The position numbers were made by a program, and so were the translations under genes. DNA of 64,000 nt from Trachythela sp. YZ-2020. Lineage: Eukaryota > Cnidaria > Anthozoa > Malacalcyonacea > Clavulariidae. Positions 34,850 through 47,000 of the stretch are shown here, in pieces. Numbering within the stretch: position 1 is the stretch's first letter; the number at the start of each line of letters is the position of its first letter. The notes below the pieces were generated by a model. The model had not been told where the DNA came from. It saw nothing but the letters and a program-made list of their open reading frames with translations, and did not search any database. The stretch lies in NCBI GenBank assembly GCA_016169945.1, contig JADLSH010000395.1, forward strand, positions 6,414,001-6,478,000, given 5' to 3'.

Positions 34850-35050
34850 TAATATGTTGTATCCTAAACTCCCACCCACACAACTTTCTGTGGGGGTACC
34901 GGAGTGCCCGGAGAAAACCCACGACTTTCGGCAGAGCATTGACTTACTCTTTTCACATGAGTGTGATGAGCATAGTCCTCAGCGAGAATCGAACTCAAGA
35001 CTCAGAGGTGAAAGGCTCTTGTCCTGACGACTGCGCCACCGAAGCCCCAC
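34850..35050 (-). mobile_element. tRNA-derived SINE
   Basis: On the minus strand from about 35048 the sequence starts GGGGCTTCGG and shows a pol III A box, TGGCGCAGTCGTCAGG (35023-35038), and B box, GAGTTCGATTCTC (34984-34996), at tRNA spacing. A unique body with GTTTTCTCCGGGCACTCCGG follows. No intact cloverleaf is needed for a SINE, and a functional tRNA is unlikely given the mismatched acceptor region. Confidence 0.75.
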
Positions 35051-35469
35051 AAATTGATCTTGGCACATTGCCGCAAACTATTAGCCCAAAAACAGGGAAC
35101 AGCTAGCTTTATCTAATTGACAGTCTTTTTTATTATGCGTCAGAGTTATAGTAACGCCTTGAAGTTTTTTCATATGATCTGGCTGAGAAAATGAGCATGT
35201 ATTGGAGACTACTTTTTCAAAAAGGTGCAAAACATCGGAAGTGCTGATACCAGCATTAATATAGAACGTGTTTCTGGTATCGAAAACGAACAGTTCCTAA
35301 TAATTTTGCTATGATGATGTATATCGGTATCGGTATCGCCTAAGGTATAATGTGAAGTATACATGTATAATGAAACTAAAGGCGGAAAGCCAATGTAAAA
35401 ATTTTTGAAATTCATACTTCAATTTCTACATATTGTATTTTTACTTTTTACTTCTACTTCAAGTATTTT

Positions 35470-36285
35470 TGAAAAGTACTTTGTACTTTTTACTCAAGTA
35501 TGTCCCCCCCCCAGTACTTTTACTTTTACTTTTACTCGAGTCGTCTTAAATTTTTTTTAGGGGGAGGGCTAAAAAAAATTTTCCCGGACTATACAACATA
35601 TTCCTACTTTTTATCTAAAATATGTAAACCGATCCCTGTTTTGCTTGTGATAATACCGTAATTTTCCTCAAAATTATAAAGTTTGCTTTTTGCACACAAG
35701 GGACCTTCACTGGGGGGGCAAACAGTTCACTGGGGGGGCACTGGGGGGGCAAAAGTTGACTGGGGGGGCAAACATGGGGGCTGGGGGGGCATTTGCCCCC
35801 CAGTGCATTAGTTAAAAAAGGCCCTGCCCTGCTTACTGTGTATAAACGTGCTCTACTCTCTAGCGAAAAGGCGAAAGGCTCGAATAGTGAGATCCGGCAC
35901 TGCCGGTGATCAGCGACTACACATGCATCAACTCATTGGGTGTACTTTGTGAACTGTATACTATGAGAAGACTAATTGTCAAGATCACCCTGGTAATGGT
36001 CATTCGAAATTCATTTGGTCTCTCTGTCTATTTTTAGTTTATATTCAGGAATAAATCAGGCAAAATTTAACGAAACGGAAAGTAGCTAACAAAATACTTC
36101 GCCACAAAATGAAAATAACGAAATATAACGTTACGTCATAAAACGACTTTGTTCCAAGTAAAACTACTCTGCCAGAGGGTACTCTGCCAAAAACTTACTT
36201 CGTTACATGCCCATTTCTCAAAAAAAATACTCAAGTACAGTAACGAAGTACATTTACTTCGCCGTTACTTGACGCCACTGCAAAT
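35470..36285. repeat. Region with hAT-like end, TACTTTTACTTT-rich and poly-G stretches
   Basis: The right edge (about 36215-36282) contains the inverse of CAGTGGCGTCAAGTAACGGC and AAGTACATTTACTTC words, a layout seen in hAT MITEs. The left part (35420-35540) has matching ACTTTTACTTTTACTC words. Between them 35705-35812 repeats CTGGGGGGGCA several times. Exact borders are unclear. Confidence 0.5.
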
Positions 36286-36450
36286 AAGACAAATTTTATA
36301 ACTCGAAGAACTAGGGATTCTCCCCAGCTCAATTAACATTTTGTTCTTTATCAACGTTGTTTGCTGCGACTGACAGACGAGTGACAGTGCTCTCTTGCGG
36401 ACGTGTGGGACTACATATTTTTGAAAATATATTTTCATTATTTTGGATAA

Positions 36451-36620
36451 GTATAGGTTATCATGCGATGGCGAGTATAATTAGGGATTAATAGTACGAG
36501 TGATGTTTGGAAATTTTGCCAAAATTGTACGAGCCGCCGGGGCGAGTCCAATTTGGCAACATTTTCAAACATCACGAGTACTATTAATCCCTAATTGTAC
36601 GAGCAACATCGCATGATTAC
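36451..36620. mobile_element. Palindromic MITE, family C, copy 2
   Basis: Same arms as 31136-31279, in the same orientation, with a slightly longer loop (GTACGAGCCGCCGGGGCGAG). The shared flank continues to about 36664. Confidence 0.85.
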
Positions 36621-36862
36621 TTGTTTATTATTAGCATGACAAAATTTCCGCCATTTTGTTTGTTTTGGGAAAATCGTCAATTGTACTGCAGTACAATTAA
36701 TGAAATAATTGTACTCCTCTCAACCAATCAGCATCCAGTAATTTTGTCATGCAAATAAAAAATATTGCCATTTTGATGGAGATATGAGCCATTTTGGATA
36801 TATTGAGACACGCTTACATGAAGTATGCCTGGAAGTATGGAGAAGTATTTTGAGGTTTGAGC

Positions 36863-37970
36863 ACAGGGAGCCCACCCTTGGTCTTGCTGGAGAGCAATAT
36901 ATATTATATTCTAATAAATATAAGAGCCCAGTATAATGCTTTTAAAACAGCCATACACAAATATATGTATAAAAGTTTATATAATATAAGTTTATATAAT
37001 ATAAGTTTATATATATAGCTCAGCGTTGACGTGCGGGCAGATGCCTTGCATTTTGCAGGCTGGTGCGGGTTAGGGCGAGTGAGCAGAAGGGAAAATAATA
37101 AAGGGATGTAACATCGACGAACGGCGGAAGGACGTGTTCCAGAGGTTGCTGTGACACGTTACAGTTCGACAAATCATCGGTTCGTGTTCGGATTTCGGCC
37201 ACAGTTTCGGCGCTCAAATGTCAACAAAAGGAATTATTTCGGATATTAATTCTCAGATTACGAACTTGTCATCTACAGCTACAACTAATTTACAAAATCC
37301 CGACAACGTTGCGGTTACGTGGTAAGTTATTCAAATTTTATTCATTAGTTTGAAACTTTTCGGTTCAGTGATTTCAAAATTGTCAACGGTTTTTTGATAA
37401 CTTCATGTCATTTTATATGCGAACAGTTATACTATTTCATATTTTTACATAGAATTTTGAAGAGCTATGCAGTGTGTAGTGGACAATCAGTAAGCGTGAC
37501 GACGTAGTCAATTTACTGTCACAGCAACCTATGGAACACATCCAAACATTCAAGATATGTAAATCGATCGGGAAAATCACCCTCTTGAGCGACGATTTTA
37601 AAGCTTTTAACCATGCGATATGAAAGAACAGTCCCCTAATGTATCTTCTAACACCATAAATCTCTAATTTTTTTATTTACACAAGCTGTATAGTGCTTTG
37701 CAGTCCGCCGTTCTTCGATGTTACATCCCTTTATTATTTTTCCCTTCTGCTCACTCGCCCTAACCCGCACCAGCCTGCAAAATGCAAGGCATCTGCCCGC
37801 ACGTCAACGCTGAGCTATATATATAAACTTATATTATATAAACTTATATTATATAAACTTTTATACATATATTTGTGTATGGCTGTTTTAAAAGCATTAT
37901 ACTGGGCTCTTATATTTATTAGAATATAATATATATTGCTCTCCAGCAAGACCAAGGGTGGGCTCCCTGT
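36863..37970. mobile_element. Mutator-like element with 266-bp TIRs and 9-bp TSD
   Basis: Left arm 36863-37128 and right arm 37704-37970 are inverted copies with only a few differences; the tips read ACAGGGAGCCCACCC. A perfect 9-bp direct repeat GGTTTGAGC flanks the element (36854-36862 and 37971-37979). Nine-base duplications with very long inverted ends are the signature of Mutator-like elements. The 575-bp centre has no transposase domain I recognise but contains a spliceable coding segment at 37218-37321. The element ends 107 bp before the start codon of SDR gene 2, so its right arm may form part of that gene's promoter or 5' UTR. Confidence 0.85.
37218..37321 (+). other. Possible coding exon carried inside the Mutator-like element
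   Basis: ATG at 37218 opens a frame starting MSTKGIISDINSQ and running 34 codons to NVAVT, where the next codon is split by a strong donor, TG|GTAAGT (37322). The 3' partner could be the acceptor-like TTTGCAG at 37697-37703, right at the edge of the right arm. I do not recognise the protein. It is either a captured host exon (Pack-MULE style) or the first exon of a lost transposase. Confidence 0.4.
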
Positions 37971-38077
37971 GGTTTGAGCACTGATCTCAGCGATCTGGAA
38001 GAAGACAACTGAATATGAGCTTTTACTGCTGCATTGTTTCTATTGACTCCAGCAATTTAAACACAATGTAGAAAAAT

Positions 38078-41000
38078 ATGGTGCGTGTTGCAGTGGTAAG
38101 TAAAGCATTTCTATTATAATTTATACATGACATGCCAAATGTTTAGTAATGATATGACTGATACAATGAATGACCATGAGACCATCATGTATAGTATAAT
38201 AAATTGAAACTGATTATGGTTGACAATTTTGATATAAATAGTATGCATTTCAATGTGAGTAGTTTTTCATAGTAAATGGCTCAAAGGCTGTAATATGCAT
38301 ATTTCAGGATTTGAGAGAATCTCAAAAGTGATTTTGAGGAGAACTGGGGGGGACGTGTCCCCCCCAGTCCCCTCCCTGGCGACGCTACTGGCTGCAAACG
38401 CAGCTTACTACCATGGAAAGTTTGCAAAATGCGCAAAGGAAATTCCGGAGATTGTACATATGAAGAAACTTAAAACTGAAAGTGTTAAAACTCGATTTAT
38501 TGGTTGGTATGTTGCAAGCAATGATTTGTGATGTCATGGAACAATATATAGCCTTTGAAATGCATGATCAGTGGTAACTACACCATGCTTGCACATTATG
38601 CCAAATATAAGTACTAATTGGTTCTAATTAGCACCCCACACAAAATTAAAATTGCTCACACTTTTAATTAACTGTTGTCACACAACAAATCATCAGCAAC
38701 CACCAACCTTCAAGGAAATTATTTTCTACTGACTTTTCAAAGTTTTTTTATACTGTAATCATAACTGTTACCCAAATGTAACATTTGTTTAGTCGATAAT
38801 GCCAGTGGCATAGCCAGGTTTTTCAGTCCAGGGGGGCCTGAAAAAATGCTAGGGGGGCCAACATAGGGATTTGTATTAGTCTGAATGTTTCCTGGGGGGG
38901 GGGGACAACTCCTGGCCTACATCACTGGATGATCCCAGAGCATATTTACATTTTTGTGGCACTTCACTTCTATTAGAAGTTTCTATAGTTATATTACTGA
39001 TTCTCTCAATGCAAATAAAGTTGAGAGGGTTCATCCATTACAGGTAAACTACGTCAAGCGTTCCTCTTTTCAGTTCCTAATTCATTTGCAACTTTCCTAA
39101 TTACCTTTGCAATTTTCAAAAGGTTTGTTGCAATGAGGAAACTTGCAATGTTCCTAAGCCAATTAGAAGTTCCTCAGTTCCTATTAGAAGTTCCTCAGTT
39201 CCTGTTAGAAGTTCATCAGTTCCTGTTAGAAGTTCCCAACTTCCTGTTAATAATATATTTGAGCACAAAAACTTGCTGGTTTTGTTGAATTCAAAATTGA
39301 GAGACTTTGTATTCTTATATATAATTCCTTTGAAATAATATTTACACTCATAAATTGAAATAAAGAGCTAGAAGTAACAAAAATAAAGACTTTTACAGTA
39401 ACAGGAAGTGAAAACCCTGACCCCCTAATTCAATTAAATAATTCAAAATCAAAAGTCTTTATTATTATGACTTCTAGCTCTTTATTTCAATTTATGAGTG
39501 TAAATTTTGTTTGAAAGGAATTAAATATAAGAATACAATGTCTCTCAACTTCGAATTCAACAAATCCAGCGAGTTTTTTTTGCTCGAATATATTATTAAC
39601 AGGAACTGAGGAACTTCTAACAGGAACTGAGGAACTTCTAACAGGAACTGAGGAACTTCTAACAGGAACTGAGGAACTTCTAACAGGAACTGAGGAACTT
39701 CTAACAGGAACTGAGGAACATTGCATACTTCCTCAAGGGATTTGCAACAAACTTTTTGAAAATTGCAAAGGTAATTAGGAAAATTGCAAAGGTAATTAGG
39801 AAAATTGCAAATGAATTAGGAACTGAAAAGAGGAACGCTTGACGTAGTTTACCTGTAAGACACATCATCTTATGTTCACAATGTGTAAACATTTCTTAGA
39901 CCACCTCACTCACAGAGGCAATGTACTGGCAATGATCCTGGGTACATTAATTCATACATGGTATTTTCCTGATACTTGTCTATAAGGACTATTTATACAC
40001 ATACTAGACAGATCATCCATGTAGGTGAATTATGCAAGCAAGGTAATCCGAGCAGGCCTTCCTGGGAATGGCGTGCGATCACACGCGCACATCTTGACAC
40101 ACGCCAGGGCTTCTCAAGAAGTGCGATTGATCGCACACCTCGATAAGCGTGATAAGGCTACAACGCTATAATATTTTATCATTTCAGCGCAAATCGCCAG
40201 AAATTAGACGTCTTCTACGCTCTTTTATATTTTTAGTGTTTACTTTGTAATATTCTCTGGTAGCTAGCTGTGCTTCATATTTTAACATTCTATAACCAGA
40301 TTTTAGTCTAGTCGCTAACCATTATTAAACACTTTTTAAAAAGCTGTGCGGCCTGCTGACCATGCTGAGAATGAAAATTTAATAACACTCCACTGCACGC
40401 CTAGATAGCTCAAGGAATGTGATTGGTTGCACCCCTACCATATTCTTCCTGGGAAGGCCTGTCCGAGTAGTGCTTTAATTTGCTGTTTGGCTGCAGCAAT
40501 AATAAACTATTCTTAAAATTATTTAATATATATTATAATAGTGAACTACCACCAGGGGCATGGCGAAGGAGGGGGGGGGGGCATTCTGGGGGGTGCCAGA
40601 GTTGGACTCTGTTGGCAAATTTAATGGCTAGAAATAGTTAGATAAGTGCAATATTATTTAGGCAAAATTGAAAATAATAAAACCGTGACTCTGTCGTATC
40701 TGATTAACAACTGCGGACGGCGTGCTTGGATTCAAGTGGATTTAACTTCTGCAAGCGTGGTTCGATAGCATATGAACTCACAATCGTAAACCACGCCCAA
40801 ACCATACCACGCCCTTTTGTCGGAAAATTTGAAGCATGCATCCCCCAAACACATTACCTTTGCTACGCCCACACTTGGACAAAATCGTTTTGGGTATCTA
40901 AACCCATGGGAAGCGGAATAACACTCATTTTGGTAATGGGAAATAGGATGGAAAGAAAATGGTGGATTTGGGATTTTAAAAAGTGTAAATTGAAATAGCA

Positions 41001-44000
41001 CTGCAGGATAGTAATCTGGGTGTGTGACTGTCAATCTAGAATATTTTGTTGAATGTGAGATATCTGTACTGTGTGTGGACCATGCATCTTCTTTGTTCAG
41101 GTTACAGGTGGTAACAGAGGTTTGGGTTTTGCTATCGTAAAGAAACTCTGTGAAACATTTCAAGGTGTTGTTATATTGACAGGTAAATGTTGCAAATGTT
41201 GATCATATTGGTGAGTTTCAGTAAGTGTTACAGTGTTTGCATATGATGGTCAACATCAGCAATGTCAGTTGACAGTGATAGAAGCAAGTGTCAAACTGCA
41301 TATGATGGTCAACATCAGCAATGTCAGTTGACATGTGATAGGAGCAAGTGTCAAACTGCATATGATGGTCAACATCAGCAATGTTGACATGTGATAGGAG
41401 CAAGTGTCAAACTGCGTATGATGGTCAACATCAGCAATGTCAGTTGACAGTGATAGGAGCAACTGTCAAACTGCGTATGATGGTCAACATCAGCAATGTC
41501 AGTTGACAGTGATAGGAGCAAGTGTCAAACTGCATATTTCAATGGTCATAATACTTAGCCTTTACATAATACTTAGCATAACAATAGTGCCATCCAGTCA
41601 TGATCCAGTGACTAAATGTTTCATTGTTTTTTCATTGCTTTTAAAATCCTCACAGTTTTCCACGCCAGTCACTCATTGTTTTGACTTACGTTACTTAGCA
41701 TTTATGCAAAGGGTCTGTTTTACTTATTGGCCACCATATCAGCCACAATATAGTCAAGACTATTACATATAATGAAAAATATTTGCATTATTTTTTTGCT
41801 CTGAACTACCAGACTGAGTTCACTATCATCTACTGCACGATAGTGCTTAATGAAAGCCACCTAATATTAATATAATTGAATAAAGGACATGCTGTATGTA
41901 TGCATATACATATAATACATATACAGTTGGTGAGTGCGTACGATTTTTATTTACGAGTTGTGAAGGATCGCTTCACAATAATAAAAGCCTTTTAGAGCCT
42001 AGAATAAGAAATACACGACGTTGGTCTAAAATATGTAATGTTTTTGGTCAGCACGCGCGTCATTTTTAACTGCGCGCATCAACGTTCTTTTGGCAAAGAT
42101 GGTCTAATAAGTACTTAGTTTAAAATTAAAACTGGAAGCATAAAAATTACACTTTATAGAAACTTGAAGAATACTCACCCATTTCTACAAAAAATGGAGG
42201 GGAAAAGCCACGTCGCCACGTCAATTCTGGATAATCCCACTGACCTGAGGCAGAACGTATGACTTTGCTACAATTTTGTTTAACCATCAAGCCACAATAC
42301 ACCCTAATGCGTCATTTTCAATACAAATATATATTAAATATTTTAGCTCGTGATGATGAAAAGGGTTTAGCTGCATGTGGAATTCTAAAGAAAGATGGCT
42401 TTTATCCAGATTTTTACCAAGTGGATCTTACTAATGAAAATACGGTGGAAAATTTAAAGAATTACATCAAATCTCAATATGGTGGCCTTGATGTTTTAAT
42501 CAATAACGCTGGAATTTACCATGTAACTATTTTTCATGTCTGTATGTAGCCCCCTCTGCAGCATTACCCCCAAGAGGCTAGCCTGAATGTGATTTAACAT
42601 GACCAATATATAAGTTGAGTTGACAATTTGAAACAGCTGAGAGCAGTGTGATTTTTAAGACAAATAAGACAATGTCTCCAAGCTGTTAAAACACGACAAT
42701 GTCTCCTTATGACCGTATTGTTATGCATAATTCAGTCAGATTTTAGATTTTTACAAGTTAGAATAATTTTCTCTTTTTGAAGTTGCACCCAAACCAGCAT
42801 TACAAAATGTTGAGGAAATCATTAAGCCTGCATTTATCGTTTAGCTAATCCGTGCTACCACATAGACATAGTGGTAAATTATAATTGCGTTGTTCCGCAA
42901 AACGAAATATTATGTTGTAATTCCTCTCACGCTGGCGACTGAGCAATGAAGACCCAGCCGTACTTAATAATCATAGTAATTATTTTAAAAATATTTATTT
43001 AATAAGCTTTGGTAGTCCAGGAGAGATTTCACATGGAGAGATTTCACATGCCCTTACAATATAAACTGCATTTTGAATATTTTTACTAAAATATGTTTTC
43101 AATCTTCTCTCTTTTATTAATAACTGCATTAGGGTACAATTAATTAAATTGATTTAAGAAAAAATAAAAGTCGGTAGAATAATAAGTGTAACATTTTTGC
43201 TATTGTAATAACTTTAATCATTGATGTAATATTCCAGGGCTCCAACTCGTCATTATCGTATTGTGAACAAGTGAAACAAACTGTTGACTGTGATTACTTT
43301 GGACTGAGAAATGTCTGTAAAGGATTGTTTCCTTTGTTGAGACCTTATGCCAGGTACAGAATATATGTCTGCAGACATTTTTTATTTAGTTGGAAGCTTC
43401 AGATAAAACGTGGACGTGGTAAATTGAACTTAAAATTTGGTTTGGCCATAGTCCCTATAACACAGTGTCTGGAAACGCATCTAAAGCTTTTGTTCTATGT
43501 TTTTGTTCATGTTTGTGCACCTTCACGCTCAGTAAACACATTGTTCTCTCAGCATAATGAAGGAAGCAGCCAATAAAATCCGTGCAGCTGAATATTAACA
43601 TTTGTAAAACAAAGAAAACGTGCACTCTCAGTACACCCTCAACATTAACCCACGGACAATGCAATAAACTTTCAAGTTTGCCGCGTTTCCAGACACTGTA
43701 TTATAGGGACTATGGTTTGGCTGTTGCGAGCAATAGATCTATGTTCTGCAACAGTAATCTTTATTATCCTTTGCGATCATGAGCCCTGCGATGGCTCACT
43801 AGTCCTGCGATGGCTCACTAGTCCTGCGATGGTTCACTAGTCCTGCGATGGTTCACTAGTCCTGCGATGGTTCACTAGTCCTGCGATGGCTCACTAGTCC
43901 TGCGATGGCTCACTAGTCCTGCGATGGCTCACTAGTCCTGCGATGGTTCACTAGTCCTGCGATGGCTCACTAGTCCTGCGATGGCTCACTAGTCCTGCGA

Positions 44001-47000
44001 TGGTTCACTAGTCCTGCGATGGCTCGCTAGTCCTGCGATGGTTCACTAGTCCTGCGATGGTTCACTAGTCCTGCGATGGCTCACTAGTCCTGCGATGGCT
44101 CACTAGTCCTGCGATGGCTCGCTAGTCCTGCGATGGCTCACTAGTCCTGCGATGGCTCACTAGTCCTGCGATGGTTCACTCACTAGTCCTGCGATGGTTC
44201 ACTAGTACTGCGATGGCTCACTAGTCCTGCGATGGTTCACTAGTCCTGCGATGGTTCACTAGTCCTGCGATGGTTCACTAGTCCTGCGATGGTTCACTAG
44301 TCCTGCGATGGCTCACTAGTCCTGCGATGGCTCACTAGTCCTGCGATGGCTCACTAGTCCTGCGATGGCTCACTAGTCCTGCGATGGTTCACTAGTCCTG
44401 CGATGACTCACTAGTCCTGCGATGGCTCACTAGTCCTGCGATGGTTCACTAGTCCTGCGATGGCTCACTAGTCCTGCGATGGCTCACTAGTCCTGCGATG
44501 GCTCACTAGTCCTGCGATGGTTCACTAGTCCTGCGATGACTCACTAGTCCTGCGATGGTTCACTAGTCCTGCGATGGCTCACTAGTCCTGCGATGGTTCA
44601 CTAGTCCTGCGATGGTTCACTAGTCCTGCGATGGCTCACTAGTCCTGCGATGGTTCACTAGTCCTGCGATGGTTCACTAGTCCTGCGATGGCTCGCTAGT
44701 CCTGCGATGGTTCACTAGTCCTGCGATGGTTCACTAGTCCTGCGATGGCTCACTAGTCCTGCGATGACTCACTAGTCCTGCGATGGTTCACTAGTCCTGC
44801 GATGGCTCACTAGTCCTGCGATGGTTCACTAGTCCTGCGATGGTTCACTAGTCCTGCGATGGCTCACTAGTCCTGCGATGGTTCACTAGTCCTGCGATGG
44901 TTCACTAGTCCTGCATGGTTCACTAGTCCTGCGATGGTTCACTAGTCCTGCGATGGCTCGCTAGTCCTGCGATGGTTCACTAGTCCTGCGATGGTTCACT
45001 AGTCCTGCGATGGCTCACTAGTCCTGCGATGGCTCACTAGTCCTGCGATGGCTCGCTAGTCCTGCGATGGCTCACTAGTCCTGCGATGGCTCACTAGTCC
45101 TGCGATGGCTCACTAGTCCTAGTCCTGCGATGGCTCACTAGTCCTAGTCCTGCGATGGCTCACTAGTCCTGCGATGGCTCACTAGTCCTGCGATGGCTCA
45201 CTAGTCCTGCGATGGTTCACTAGTCCTGCGATGACTCACTAGTCCTGCGATGGCTCACTAGTCCTGCGATGGTTCACTAGTCCTGCGATGGCTCACTAGT
45301 CCTGCGATGGCTCACTAGTCCTGCGATGGCTCACTAGTCCTGCGATGGTTCACTAGTCCTGCGATGGTTCACTAGTCCTGCGATGGCTCACTAGTCCTGC
45401 GATGGCTCACTAGTCCTGCGATGGCTGACTAGTCCTGCGATGGCTCACTAGTCCTGCGATGGCTCACTAGTCCTGCGATGGTTCACTAGTCCTGCGATGA
45501 CTCACTAGTCCTGCGATGACTCACTAGTCCTTTCTTACGCCACCTTTTACAGCTGCCATCCAAAGGGATATGTTCTTGGCAAGATTCTCAAAGTTCGTCA
45601 AATGAGCCTGTCCATCAAAATGAGCATAACATTAAAATATATTCTTTATCCCAAAAAGGTTTAGTCCAATACAATAACGGGCTGTACGTGATATTGAAAA
45701 CGCGAAAACGAGGCTCGTCGGTGTGACCTGCTTAAGGCCAGAATTGCATTTGAAATTTAAATTTGTAATGTTTTCAATGCGGATAGGAGTTGGTGCGTAC
45801 TGTACGTAGAAGGGAGGTTTTTCACCTCATTTTTGATGTATGATATAGTCAGCTCTTTTGCTCTCTGATTGGTCATAGTTCGTCTCTATAAACGGCATTC
45901 AGCATCTCTGTTATAAATCATTTTATTCTTCCAAAATCCTGTATTTTATAAGAGTTTTACTTATATTTTAAAGCATTCATTGGAAATCGTGTCTCAGAAT
46001 TCATTTGCACAAACGAACATGACATGAGTGAAGACAAGCTAGTGGCTGACTTCAGGCTAACGTGAGATTTGCGTAGGTTTGTAAGGGATTGATTTTCTTT
46101 GCAGAGTGGTGAATATATCGTCCAGAATGGGGAAATATTCCTGTCTAAATCCTCCAGCTATAGATCGCATCTCATTTCCAGCCCTGACGGAAGAAGTTCT
46201 TGATCAACTAATGAATCAGTTTAAAAGGTATTATTGAATAAAACTAGAGAGCACTCTTCCAGAGACTGCAGACCTCCGCTAGAAAATTAATCAAGTTTTC
46301 ATGCATAAATTATACATGGACTAATTACGCATCTTTAGCCAGAGAAAGCAAGACAAACTTTTGTAAATTTCTCATCCATTTTCTTCCAAATTGAACTAAA
46401 ATTTAATCGATTTGTCCTTGCCTTATGGCTATTAGCTCCACAAATTTTCGTATCGTATCGTATTGTATCGTATCGTATCGTATCGATACGTATTGTATTG
46501 TATTGTATTGTATAAACTTTATTTAAACAGGATTTACATAAACCTTTTCAGTGAAATACACTGCTATCAATAAGGGTCCTGTATCTAGCAATACTTAACA
46601 AATTATTAAATTAGTAGTATGATGAGTAATATGTTCAATAGAACTATAGTTCCAAAAATTTCCTCAAGGCAGATCGGAAAGATAAGAATGTGTGATTAAA
46701 ATGTTTGCGTGATATGTTTTGAGTTATCGTGCTCACAGACAAACAAACAAACACACACTAACAAACCCATTTGAAAACATAATGAAAACAGAAAACAGAG
46801 GTAAAGATGGGTTCGAATTCACTCATTTGCATCGCTTAGGAGAAGAAAATTCCTACATAATTGCCAATGCCAAGGTATATCAATTGTCTAAATATCTGTC
46901 TGTGTAACAAAGTTTCTTTATAGTGATGTACAATCGGGAATACAGATTCAAAAAGGTTGGCCAGCAGAGTCGTTGTTAAGTTCTTGGCAAAATTCAGGTT

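Noticed and set aside
34984..35048. tRNA gene on the minus strand
   Set aside because: A and B boxes are present, but the ends do not pair as an acceptor stem and a SINE body follows. A SINE is the better call.
37693..37929. 78-codon frame in the right arm of the Mutator-like element
   Set aside because: It is the terminal inverted repeat read through; the same sequence occurs inverted in the left arm.
39487..39726. Frame with repeated SSVPVRS residues
   Set aside because: It is a translation of the 21-bp tandem array inside the giant palindrome, without start or splice support.
41218..41462. Frames with repeated DVDHHMQFD residues
   Set aside because: They are translations of the 59-bp tandem repeat in an SDR intron, on the strand opposite to the gene.
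43785..45528. CRISPR-like regular repeats
   Set aside because: Units are directly adjacent with no unique spacers, and the window is eukaryotic. It is a minisatellite.
46719..46907. 62-codon frame considered as an SDR gene 2 exon
   Set aside because: It has no similarity to CBR1 and would break the phase. The homologous 47-nt exon is at 46924-46970.
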